64,000 bases of DNA from the NCBI GenBank assembly GCA_021186555.1, contig JAJKFL010000013.1, positions 34,562,743 to 34,626,742 of the forward strand. The letters run 5' to 3'. Source of the stretch: Reticulitermes speratus. Taxonomy: Eukaryota > Arthropoda > Insecta > Blattodea > Rhinotermitidae. Made by a program: the position numbers and the translations under genes. Of this stretch, positions 44,720-54,179 are shown one piece after another (positions within the stretch are counted from its first letter, which is position 1; every line of letters begins with the position of its first letter). The notes under the pieces were generated by a model. The model searched no databases. It saw nothing but the letters and a program-made list of their open reading frames with translations, and was not told the DNA's origin.

Positions 44720-45002
44720 GGTAAATGTAAAGTTCTTCTTAGAACGGGCCATGACGGCCCAGAGGGGGTAGAGGTATAGCTTTACTCTTTCTTTAACCCC
44801 GGCACTAGATGAGGGTGGGTGGTAAAATCCACGACCCGGCCGCTTTATCCCCGGGAAAGAGACGCGGTACCCATTGTGTAGGAGGCTGGGTGGTCCTAGG
44901 GCCGATCTGGACGGGTGCGGAAAATCTCGCCCCCACCGGGATTCGATCCCCGGACCGTCCAGTCCGTAGTCGCTATACCGACTGCGCCATCCCGGCCCAC
45001 TA
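44720..45002 (-). mobile_element. SINE-B, best full-length copy, with TSD
   Basis: In reverse: GTGGGCCGGGATGGCGCAGT, CGGTATAGCG, B box GGGGATCGAATCCCGG, CGTCCAGATCGGCCC, CACCCAGCCTCCTAC, ATAAAGCGGCCGGGTCGTGG, GCTATACCTCTACCCCC. Duplication CAT(A/G)TGGAGTGTAAA, 14 of 15, at 44705-44719 and 45003-45017. Use this as the family reference in the window. Confidence 0.92.
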
Positions 45003-45019
45003 CATGTGGAGTGTAAATT

Positions 45020-46945
45020 CCGAATACCTCAAATCCATGGAGATGAGCGAATAGCTTCACGCTTCAGACTCTTTGCTGTGGGAATATTGAATAGAACGGT
45101 GAGCGGAGTGAAGATATTGGCGAAGAGAAACATAGCTGTCTGCTGGTATCTAATTCCTGTCTACGGGCAGTAACCAATGTATCCTCTGATCATTCCCACT
45201 CGTGAAGATATGACTCAGTTGCCAGATTCAGTTTCTTAGTGATAGTTGTGGATAGTAAGCACATGGACGTATACTACTATAAGGTTGGCCATACTGGTCA
45301 AGAGTTTCACTGTAGGTAACTAAGGAGTATCGATTGCTGTTAATCAGCCTGTAAGATATAAACGACAACACAGTTGTAGCATTAAAGACTTCAGTCTCAT
45401 GTGTAATGTTTTTTTGAGTGATACTGGACAATCCGAGTGCAGTAAATAGGAAATGTAAGTATTCTGAGCAGCCAAGCCGTTTAAAATTAAAATTAATATT
45501 CTTGCCGCAACCAGCACACATTGCAATAGGTTTCGACGTATATTTACAGTGAAATTCACGTCCTAATCGACTTCGTTTCATTTACGACAAAATGTTAAAG
45601 TCATACAGCGTGTCTGAATCTTTAAAGATGAAATATGTACACCCTCTGTCGGATTTAACAAGCCTTCACTCATCGACTGTGAAGTTGACCATCTCGATCA
45701 CCGATCTTCACGCCATGAAATTTGACGTTCATGGTTTGGCAGAGAACAGTGTTGGCTACTCCCATCATTTAACGTCACGCAGTGACATTTTGACGTGTGT
45801 GTGCCTGTCTATAAGACAATGCAGTGACAGCTCTTGTCTGCAAGCGGTTTGTGGAACTGCATTATGGCACTCGTTGTGCTGATGGAGACAGAACTGGCGT
45901 GCAGATAGTGATACACGGACTGTGTGTTTGGGATATAATTTCAAATTAGGCACGTAAAGGCAAAGCATCCAGTCAGCGGATTCGCGCCCCAGCAAATAAC
46001 CTGTGTACCGACACAGGCCAACTGAGGCGGATAATCCCATTTAAAAAGTCAATAGAGCGGTTAAAGTCAATTAACCGTGAACCATTAATCAATTAACGTC
46101 CGCGGCAATTTCACCAGCCTGAAACACTGATATACTAGCAGTCCATTCACGAACAGACCCTGTATTTACTACTCTAGTCGCCAAACTTTGATATTTTCAC
46201 GGCTACGAAAGTTGAATTTTAAAAAAAGAACAAATTCAGAGTTTGTTTATATACTGTGGGCTGCTTTGTAATAACTTGCTTACAGTCTGGTAGTTTACAT
46301 GCCCTTCAACTTATAATTAACTGCTAATGTTTACATTGATATTGCCTTATGTTTATAAGCAAGAAACCTCATTAGTTACATACTATAATTAACATTTACG
46401 AGACTTAAAAATCCACTTCTCTGATAATATCGTTGTGTTTAAAATAAACATCATTTACATCTGAACAGAAGCCGGCCTCTGCGTTGACAAATTTTATGCT
46501 TATCCTTGTTTTCGAAGTGTAACGAAGTGACCGTATACAGAGTAGCCGGCACGAAAATAGTCCCGTCAAGGTCACTGTCTATGAACGCAGTGTTGCCATG
46601 TCTACGGCAGTCTTTCGGGCTATAATCCAGTAGTCAATCTGAAAGTTGGACTTTCACACAAACTACAACTGCAGCGTTATGTGTTAACTTTTCTGAATGC
46701 TGTTGTCTCTGAATTATTGTTGCAACTAAACGGGAAGCTGCGCCTCGGGGAGAGAACTGGCAACGACGCAGGGTGGCGGGGAGCGCGAGTGTGAGTCAGC
46801 CGCTTGACCTTGACAGGTCTATTTTCTTGCCGGCAACTCTAGTAAGAATGATCTACAAGAATATTGCAAATACTGTCACAGTATTTTAATGGCACTTATC
46901 GTTATATGGATGTAGAATTGTATGAATTTTATACGTGGAAATATG
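45020..46945. other. No recognisable feature
   Basis: GC-richer patch at 46725-46815. ORFs of 117 and 96 aa have no recognised domains. Confidence 0.35.
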
Positions 46946-46949
46946 CTGG

Positions 46950-47222
46950 TGCCGGTCCCATTGGCCGCGCGGTCTAAGGCGTGGGTGTGCGGCTGCTCGC
47001 TTGCTCGGATTGCGGGTTCGAATCCCGCCAGGGGCATGAATGCCTGTCTCTTATGAGTGTTGTGTGTTGTCAGGTAGAGGAGGTCTCTGCGACGGGCCGA
47101 TCCCTCGTCCAGAGGAGTCCATCCGGGTGTGTGTGAGTGTGAGCAAGTGCAACAATAACCCTCTACACGTGCAATGAGTATGCAAAGAGGTCAGAATAAG
47201 AAAGAAAGAAAGCAGTGCTAAT
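46950..47222 (+). mobile_element. SINE-A variant with a different 3' half
   Basis: The head and first part are SINE-A (TTGGCCGCGCGGTCTAAGG, GGGTTCGAATCCCGCC, GGCCGATCCCTCGTCCAGAG). After GAGTCCATCCGGGTGTG it changes to AAGTGCAACAATAACCCTC and TATGCAAAGAGGTCAG and ends in (AAGA)n. The normal SINE-A end is absent. Confidence 0.8.
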
Positions 47223-47299
47223 GAAACTATTATGACGTAAGGAAGATTATGTTGTAGACAACGGAGAAGGTAAAACGGTAAAATTGTGCCTGTGCCTAG

Positions 47300-47345
47300 T
47301 TAACACGTATGGGAGAATCGTCTAGCCCGCAGCCTAGACCCTATA
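47300..47345 (-). mobile_element. SINE-B head, left part (split by MITE)
   Basis: ATCGTCTAGCCCGCAGCCTA matches the reversed SINE-B anticodon-arm side. It continues at 47672 after the inserted element. Confidence 0.5.
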
Positions 47346-47671
47346 CAGAAAGTCCCCGACTTACGTAAGTGGATCGTTCCGCAACCCTATGCGTAAGTCG
47401 ATTTTTACATAACTCGGAGCCATGTTTTATTATATACCTTATACACAATAATAATAATTGATATGATAATAATAATTTTAATAACAATTAATAAAAAACA
47501 TAATAATAATTAATAATCGATACTGGAGTCACTGTCGTATTCAATTGAGGCATAGGCAGGGGTGGGTGTGGTGGTGGTTGGAGTGGTAGTAGTGGTGGTA
47601 GTGGCACAAGAAGTTTTTTACGTAAGTCCGGATCTACGTATGTCGGAGCTACATAAGTCGGGGTCCGTCTG
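47346..47671. mobile_element. pogo/Tigger-like MITE, 326 bp
   Basis: Left end CAGAAAGTCCCCGACTTACG and reversed right end CAGACGGACCCCGACTTATG are inverted, each followed by more ACTTACGTA-type sequence. TA flanks both sides (47344-47345, 47672-47673). The CCCCGACTTACG wording resembles Tigger/pogo ends in other animals. The interior is AT-rich with GGT/AAT simple repeats and no ORF. Confidence 0.75.
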
Positions 47672-47695
47672 TACTCATAGAGCTATCCCGGCTTG
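47672..47695 (-). mobile_element. SINE-B head, right part
   Basis: In reverse GCCGGGATAGCTCTATGAGT, the SINE-B 5' end. Together with 47300-47345 it restores the head order of SINE-B. Confidence 0.6.
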
Positions 47696-48149
47696 AGGAT
47701 AACATGATATTACTGCACTGATAATGCTCATATTCAGTAAAATCAGCTGGTTACTTTGCGTTAGAAGTGGCATTCAGTGGCGTCCTTGTGGATATAACAA
47801 GGTGGCACTGCAACGAAAGATAATTATTTGTTGGCATGTGTAAACGTTAAATTTACCTGACAGTCTCAGCTTGGCCTTGAGTCTGACAGACCTGTTACAA
47901 CTGATACAGGCTGCCCGATGTGGTGTGTGTCGACCCATGTTGTCCAATAAAAACAGACACTCGGGTATTGTTGCTGTAAGACATATGCTGACATCTGGCC
48001 GAACATGCATGGAGCTTGTACTGCAGGTGTTCTTGTTTTTAGTCAGTCAATTTCCTGTCGTGTGTTTGCTGAGCACTGATTGCAGGGTTTCGAGAATGTC
48101 CAGCTGTGCGAAGGACAACACGAAAGCAAACGTAGCAGATTACAGTTTT

Positions 48150-48475
48150 CTGGGATGTGACATGGTGCAGTTTGGTAGAAAAATGCAGCATTACTGAGGA
48201 CTGAGCTACTTCATATTCAGGGTAGTATGAGGGATGTTTGGTCGTATAGCATGAGAGAGAAGTGCCAACCATTAGGGAACTTCTGTCTTCATCTTCAGTA
48301 TAGCAGAAGGTATATTGCGCTGTGTAGTCTGGTAGGTAGATACCAGCATTTTGGAGGAACATGCTGCTTCCATCTTCAGTGTAGAAGGAGGGCTGTGACG
48401 CCGTGTAGAGTTGTGTGTAGGTGCTAACGTTTCTGAAGTACTGTCTGTCACCATCTTCCAAAGAAATTTCTAGGC
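48150..48475 (-). repeat. Tandem array of about four hammerhead-like units (75-85 bp)
   Basis: Four head-to-tail units repeat TCTTCA(T/G)(A/T)-type cores and GTAG/GGTAGA blocks. The clearest, read in reverse at about 48328-48390, has ACUGAAGA, stem II GGA..UCC, AAAAUGCUGGUAUC, then ACCUACCAGACUACACAGCG. Cores are decayed (GAAA to AAAA). The in-frame translation includes LKMEAACSSKMLVSTYQTTQ. Confidence 0.6.
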
Positions 48476-48689
48476 TTGTGATTGTGTTGAACATCGCTGA
48501 TTGTGCAGTGGTTATAACAACCATATTTACGACGCTGCAGCAGTCAGCTTAAGAGAAAACGTGTCTTGTGAATAATGGCAGATCTTGTATAAGTCAGCTA
48601 AACGTCGCTAGGTGTATCTTGGTACTCTGAGAAAATGGTAGTGCAAGGAAAAGTAAACGTATGCAAATATGGACAACACGTCACAATAG

Positions 48690-48810
48690 CTCCGTCAGTA
48701 TAGTTACTAGGCTGTGGGCTGGGCGACAGGGCATCTGATCCCGAAAGGGATTCAGATTTCTCTCTCCTACACACCGTCCAGGCCGGCTGTGGGCCCACCA
48801 CTCCATGAAA
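48690..48810 (+). mobile_element. SINE-B 5' half
   Basis: AGCTCCGTCAGTATAGTTAC, GATCCCGAAAGGGATTC, CACCGTCCAGGCCGGCTGTG, GGGCCCACCACTCC. It stops where an opposite-strand copy starts. Confidence 0.65.
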
Positions 48811-49016
48811 ACGTATGGGGAAGAGGGGGTGTGGTCTCCATTCATTCGTAACTTCGGTAGTAGACCGAGGTGAGTGGGAAACTTCATGCCCCCGAGGGCT
48901 TTACACCTGGGGAAGGAGGCTGAATGGGCCTCAGAGCCGGACTGGACACACTGGTGAAGAGAGACATATTTTGTTCCAGACGGGAATTGAATCCCCGCGT
49001 CTTGTCTCTTTGACAT
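48811..49016 (-). mobile_element. SINE-B copy, inverted partner
   Basis: In reverse: GACGCGGGGATTCAATTCCC, GTGTCCAGTCCGGCTCTGAG, GCCCATTCAGCCTCC, TAAAGCCCTCGGGGGCATG. It forms an inverted SINE pair with the previous copy, so a read-through transcript could fold on itself. Confidence 0.7.
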
Positions 49017-49019
49017 GGA

Positions 49020-49730
49020 CCGATATGAAACAAAATTACTTTTTTTAAGCATTTAAGTGAGCAACGAAAATTTTATCTAACGTAAAAAAATAATAAAAAG
49101 GATGAGGCAGCACAGTATCCGTATTGAAATTATATGACGTGGATTACAAAACTTGCAGGCAGACAGACTGACGAACATGATATCCTTATATACTATGAGC
49201 ATTTAAACATTTCCGTGCTACAAAGGATATAGTTCCTTCATGAGTACCATTCACTTCTGCTGTGAATGGCATTCGCAATACCTATAAGGAACATCCCATT
49301 TATATTATTTGTTAACCCACATTATCAGTTTCATAAATTGCCAAGGAGACTGTGTTCAAACGAATGAATGCGTTGCGCTAAAAGTCAGATCTGCAAATAA
49401 CACTCAGTGGCACTGAAGTTTCCCAAAGTTTTTTTGTGCCTTTATGAATTTCCAGAAAGCGCACATTAGCGTTATTTGTTCCTGTCACTTCGTGGTAGTC
49501 TTAAAGGCCTTTCCACTTGGAGCGCTGGTGGTCATTGATTCTCTGAGAAACAACAGTACAAGACGACGGGCGTAGACTGATGGACCGGAAGATTAAGCGG
49601 CGCTCCTCTGCTGTTTTTACGTGGTGTTTGGCGGGCTGCTCGTTTGTCTCTGCCAGGCGCCTGGATTTGCGATTCTTCAGCCCGCCACGGACTATGTCAT
49701 GCGGTTTTTATATCTGTTCGCTACAACTGT
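49020..49730. other. No recognisable feature
   Basis: No supported element. Confidence 0.4.
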
Positions 49731-49734
49731 AAAG

Positions 49735-49930
49735 GTCACGGCCTCGTGTCTTTCTCTTTCTTTTCTTTCTTCCTTCATTTCCAACCTTCCTTTCCTTTCT
49801 CTTTCCCGTCTTTCTGTCTTTGTTTCCTTCTTGTCTCTCCTTCTTTATGCCTTCCTTCTGTCCACCTTTTTTGCTCGTTCCTTTCATTCTGTTTTTCTCC
49901 TTCCTATAATTTTTTACCGCCTTCCGTGAT
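49735..49930 (+). repeat. Polypyrimidine tract 4
   Basis: TTTCTCTTTCTTTTCTTTC and similar blocks. Overlapping ORFs of about 100 aa in two frames are spurious. Confidence 0.7.
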
Positions 49931-50279
49931 CTCGATAAGCGTTGAAGGTGCATAGTTTAGGCCTCGCGCAGACAATTTAACAGCAGGTGTTCGTCTGCAT
50001 GCTTTTGCTTCTGGTTCGTCCATGTACGTACTCGTTACTACTGAACATTCAGCGTGGAACCTTAACACAAGAGACAGACTTAGAATTGTACATCTTATTC
50101 TAAACGCAACAGAAAAATTCATAAAGTGGATGTGTTTCCTTCCTCATGTTAAGGAAGTTAGGACTGAAAGTACACATTTTCGTCCGTTACCAAGAGCTAT
50201 CTCAGTCGCTGGAAAACAAAAAGTCGGGTAATTTTAAGCTGATTAATCCCCGTTGTGCTGTTGATCAAATATATATATA

Positions 50280-50838
50280 CAGGGCATACACAAAATAATG
50301 GTGCGGTATCAAAAGTGAATAAAAAATGTATTTCTCACCTTACACGGGCACAACAACACCGTCAGCGGCGGCAACTGTCCAAGTTTCTTATTCATTCCCT
50401 GCTTCCTGTAGCCACTGACTTGCGGGGACTTCGCTGAAACGCCTCACGCACTCTTTCAATGTTTTCATCAGACACACGAGGTCGACCAGGACTCTTGCCT
50501 TTACACAAGCATCCAGTTTCTACAAACTGTCGGTACCACCTGCTTATGTTATTCTTGTGTGGGGCGTCTTTTTTAAACCGTGCACGAAACTCACGCTGCA
50601 CTGTAATCACAGATCTGGACACCTCAAAACGGAGCACACAGAAAGCCTTCTCCTGCTGCAACGCCATCTTTGAAACTGGCTCCGCGGCCACGCAGTAAGC
50701 AAGAGAAGCGAACTGCTGGTAGCGCATGAGAAACTTGGACAGTTGCCGCCGCTGACGGTGTATGTTGTGCCCGTGTAATGTGAGACATAAATTTTTTATT
50801 CACTTTTGAAACCGCACCATTCTTTTGTGTATGCCCTG
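50280..50838 (-). mobile_element. HTH-only mariner-like DNA transposon (MLE-2), 559 bp, 109-bp TIRs
   Basis: Left end CAGGGCATACACAAAATAAT and reversed right end CAGGGCATACACAAAAGAAT. The two ends match nearly perfectly over about 109 bp (50280-50388, 50729-50838). TA duplication at 50278-50279 and 50839-50840. The interior is almost entirely one minus-strand ORF encoding the transposase HTH region. The DDE/D catalytic domain is absent. Confidence 0.9.
50392..50667 (-). CDS. Truncated transposase HTH (DUF4817-like) ORF of MLE-2
   Basis: From MALQQEKAFCVLRFEVSR through VITVQREFRARFKKDA, ISRWYRQFVETGCLC and the linker GRPRVSDENIERVREAF to SPRKSVATGSRE (91 residues). The first HTH, the GRPR linker and the start of the second HTH are present. 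The family normally continues into a DDE/D nuclease. An upstream in-frame ATG at 50727 adds 20 residues inside the repeat; I prefer the 50667 start because it aligns with the 59-621 ORF start and lies the same 171 bp from its element end. The stop falls 3 bp from the left inverted repeat. A possible end-binding product; expression unknown. Confidence 0.62.
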   Translation of the reverse strand: MALQQEKAFCVLRFEVSRSVITVQREFRARFKKDAPHKNNISRWYRQFVETGCLCKGKSPGRPRVSDENIERVREAFQRSPRKSVATGSRE

Positions 50839-50841
50839 TAT

Positions 50842-51127
50842 ATATAGTTCCCAATGTACAGTCATACACATCATCATATACAAGTAGATTAGGCGACAAG
50901 TTTCGGCTTGTTACAAGCCATCATCAAGCCCTCTCTTTTAAGAACCATTCAATAAAAACTTACGACTGCAGTCAGGAAAGAGATCTCTTTCCTGACTGCA
51001 GTCATAAGTTTTTATTGAATGGTTCTTAAAAGAGAAGGATTGATGGTGGCTTGTAATAAGCCAAAACTTGTCGCCGAGTCGACTTGTATATGATGTAGTG
51101 TATGACTATATTGGGAAATATATATAT
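50842..51127. mobile_element. Foldback element 3: near-perfect palindrome with hammerhead-like relics
   Basis: Two arms of about 142 bp meet at AGAGATCTCT (centre 50983/50984) with almost no spacer. Blocks such as TCTTTTAAGAACCATTCAAT occur in both orientations. Each arm carries a hammerhead-like motif. It directly abuts MLE-2 on the left and (AT)n on the right. Confidence 0.8.
50891..50931 (-). ncRNA. Hammerhead-like relic H9
   Basis: Minus strand: stem I GGGC, core UUGAUGA (C3 to U), perfect stem II GGCUUG/CAAGCC with UAA loop, GAAA, CUUG, UC, stem I partner GCCU. Its mirror at 51036-51076 is more decayed (AAAA for GAAA). Confidence 0.5.
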
Positions 51128-51154
51128 ATATATATATAAAGTAAGATATAGGTG

Positions 51155-51428
51155 CATTAAGGTGAAGGTAAATGTCGCCTTAGAACAGGTCATGAAGGCC
51201 CAGAGGTGGAGTGCAGGTATAGCTGTACTCTTTCTTTAACCTAGGCGTTAGATGGGGGTGGGTGGTCAACGTCACGTCCCGGCCGCTTTACCTCCGGGAA
51301 AGAGACCCGATACCCATTATACAGGAGACTGGGTGGGCCCCCGTGCCGGTCTGAACGGGTGCGGAAAATCTCGCCGCCACTGGGATTCGATCCGCGGACA
51401 GTCTAGCTCGTAGCTGTGCCGACTATGC
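51155..51428 (-). mobile_element. SINE-B, 5'-end truncated
   Basis: In reverse: CATAGTCGGCACAGCTACGA, CGCGGATCGAATCCCAGTGG, CCGTTCAGACCGGCACGG, CACCCAGTCTCCTG, ATACCTGCACTCCACC. The first bases of the tRNA head are missing. Confidence 0.85.
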
Positions 51429-51501
51429 TGTATTCATTGAATCATAAAATTAAAACCAGTAACGTACGCTGTTGGAATTACGCAACTAACAACTTTAATG
51501 C

Positions 51502-51550
51502 GTCTGCTACATGTTTCGGCCTATCTGGATAACCGTCAAGAAGTCTACTT
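51502..51550 (-). ncRNA. Decayed hammerhead-like arm
   Basis: Reverse strand: CUUGACGG, then AUAGGCC, GAAACAUGUA, GCAGAC. Only the GAAA-CAUG-UA side is intact. Confidence 0.4.
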
Positions 51551-52495
51551 GGCCTGTGTAATACAATACAACACAGTGCAGTACGACATTACCGTACACT
51601 TTCAGTTTTCAGGAATGTATCTTTATGTCGGACCCATGTACGTAGATGCCTTCCTACCTTTTCTACCTGCAGATGAAAGCAGACTGGAATTCCGGAACAT
51701 TGTCTTCTGTTCAGAGTACTGGACGATGGACAGAGTCCAGAGTTACAGTGACACTGAGTGCATTTTACCTTCGTTATGCACTTGTAATTGTTAAAGGCCA
51801 AGACTGAGTTTGGTTCTGAACACCGGATGACACAGAAAGAAAATTGTCTCCTCCTCAGTCCATCGATCCATCTATCCATTTCTTTATCCATCCCTCTTGA
51901 TCTAATCAATTTCACCCATACATCTACCTTTAATCTTCACATCTTTTATAATTATAAATATTTTTGTCGTGTTTTTTTAGCTCGCACCCTGAAGAAACAA
52001 GATATGTACTATGACTTCATCATCTATGAATTGCAAAAACAGATTTCAAATCTGTCTCCTCCTCTGTCCGGTTACAGTCAGCTAACAAGACCATAGCAAT
52101 AATTCCTCGTCACCCGATGCCATATTTTTTGTCTCGTATTTCCATTTTGTCTGCGTCTTAACAAATAAGTCCCCTCTCCTAGATTATTTGTAATACTTTT
52201 AGATGGATTGTGGTTGCTTCTTATGATATTCATTTCTTTTCTCTGATTTCCCAGAAGGCACAGTGAGTATTGTTTGACTGATACGACATCTCCATTCATC
52301 TGTGTTTGATCTTCTTCTTGTTTGCTCTTCAAACAACATGAGGGTATTTGAGTCCATTGTGGACTCTAACTGTGTAAAGTGTCTGGCCATTTCAAATTTA
52401 AAATAGCTTTTGTTACCTCAATGAACAACATTGAAGCTACTGCCTGAAAAGTTTGGACTGCGTTCTGTTCCATACCAGTGGATCTTTTGGGTTGA
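51551..52495. other. No recognisable feature
   Basis: Overlapping ORFs of about 100 aa on both strands without motifs. Confidence 0.35.
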
Positions 52496-52499
52496 CAGT

Positions 52500-52760
52500 C
52501 CGAAACCAGTCTGTGACAGTTCTTATTGACTTAGCTCCATCATTACCTTATTCACAACGGCATATTTTGTTTCGTATTTCGAGTCAAATCAATTCATTCC
52601 ACTTCGTCAGCCCTGGTTTCTTTAGGATTCATTTTAATATTGTCCTCCAAACACTTCGTATGCTTTCCATGGGCCAGTTTTCCTCATATTTTGGACTAAC
52701 CTTTCGTGAACACTTTTTTTTCTCTACAAGCCCGACATGTCACGCCCATCCTTCTTGATT
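52500..52760 (+). repeat. Interspersed repeat R, copy 3
   Basis: Frame reads ISSQINSFHFVSPGFFRIHF, NIVLQTLRMLSMGQFSS, then FFSTSPTCHAHPS, following the order of the family pattern seen at 17.4 kb. Not a host gene. Confidence 0.45.
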
Positions 52761-52764
52761 TAGT

Positions 52765-54045
52765 GAAAAATAGGAGTTTTGAAGCTTCGAATTATGTAAT
52801 TTTCCACGCCCTTGTGTTATTTCCTTCGTTCTAGACCCACTAACTTCTCTTACTACGCTATTCTCAAAGGCTCTGAGTCTGTGTTTCTCACTCAATCCAG
52901 GAGACCCATTTAACGTTTTCTCTCAGTAAATAAAATTCGCCGGAATATATAGACCTCCAGTGTATTTGGAAATAAGTAATTTCCGAGATTACCGTGTGTG
53001 CCCGAAGAACCCACGGGAAGACACACTGTCCACATATATGCTCATTTCTTATATCGCCTAAACAACGTCTGAAATTTCGTTTAGTATGTCACAGTAGACA
53101 CAATCTCCGCCTCAAGTACAAACATAAACTGGTTTGTACGATTTAGGGGAATCATCTGTGTTTAGTTTGAGAATCACACGAAACAGATAAATATACTACG
53201 TGGCCAAAATGCAGTTTTATTAATATTAAGGCTAGTCTTTTAATGGTTGAAAACGCAGAAAAACTTAAATGGAATACAACAGCAAAAAAGGGGGGGGGGG
53301 TTCTTGAAGTAAATTTTAGCTTGAATGACGTATGTAAGTAGTATGTATTTAGGAACGTTGGGACCCTGTTATAATTATAAGAGGCTTGGGGATAATAAAA
53401 AATCAGCCCTGTTTCTAGAAGTTCCAGCGAGATTGTGCCATTGCCCGCAGGAAGCGCTTTAAATGCCATATAAATCTTCAGCTGTATTAGATGCTTAACA
53501 TGAATTGTATTCCTTCATTAAGTGTTTGAACTAGGTACTGCAGTCTCTTCTTCCCCTGAGGGTTGCAAGTGGGTCAAAGGAGCTGAGAGGGCGGGATTCC
53601 GCTGTAGCATCGTTCTCAAACCGTGAAACTCGGGCGTGCTGTGGAGTTTGGATAAGAGTATGCTAAAAGCTACATCTTGTGATGATGTGTAAGGGAATGC
53701 GGGTACAATTCCACGCATTTCTAACGTTCGCAGTGGATTTGGGCTGCCTGGTCAGCGTGATGCTCTTGACCTTTGCGAGCTTCCCGGTAAACTGGTTGAG
53801 TGTGACAAATGGCTGATTGCTTTCTAGAGCCATTCCGTACGCATTGGTGATAAAGACAAAACATGTGACCCGGACAGAAGTAGAAACCCGACCATTCAGG
53901 CCGCGGTCAGTCATATCGCAACCCATACACGGGAAAAGATCAGGTAACAGCTAAATAGGTGTCGAATTCCAGGTTTCGAATGTCATTCTAGATATTAGTA
54001 ACATAAGTAGCTGTGCTAACTTTGTTGTTCTCGCAGCAATGACGG
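52765..54045. other. No recognisable feature
   Basis: G11 run at 53290-53300. No gene was supported. Confidence 0.4.
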
Positions 54046-54052
54046 TGTAAAC

Positions 54053-54175
54053 GGGACGTGACGCCATGGAGCTGCGCAGAAGTTTACCGACATTTACCAG
54101 AAGGTTCTGCTACAGTCTGCATGGCAGAAGAGTATTTTCGGTAAATTTCTGCCAGGCTACACGGCGTCACATCCC
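54053..54175. repeat. Inverted repeat, about 37-bp arms
   Basis: GGGACGTGACGCCATGGAGC and GCAGAAGTTTACCGAC at left, CGGTAAATTTCTGCCAGG and CTACACGGCGTCACATCCC at right. The GTGACGCC(G/A)TG block also occurs in the hammerhead-like units at 48.4 and 58.8 kb. Confidence 0.65.
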
Positions 54176-54179
54176 AGAG

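Noticed and set aside
46725-46815. CpG island promoter of a host gene
   Set aside because: Too short, with no downstream ORF, TATA or initiator pattern I could defend.
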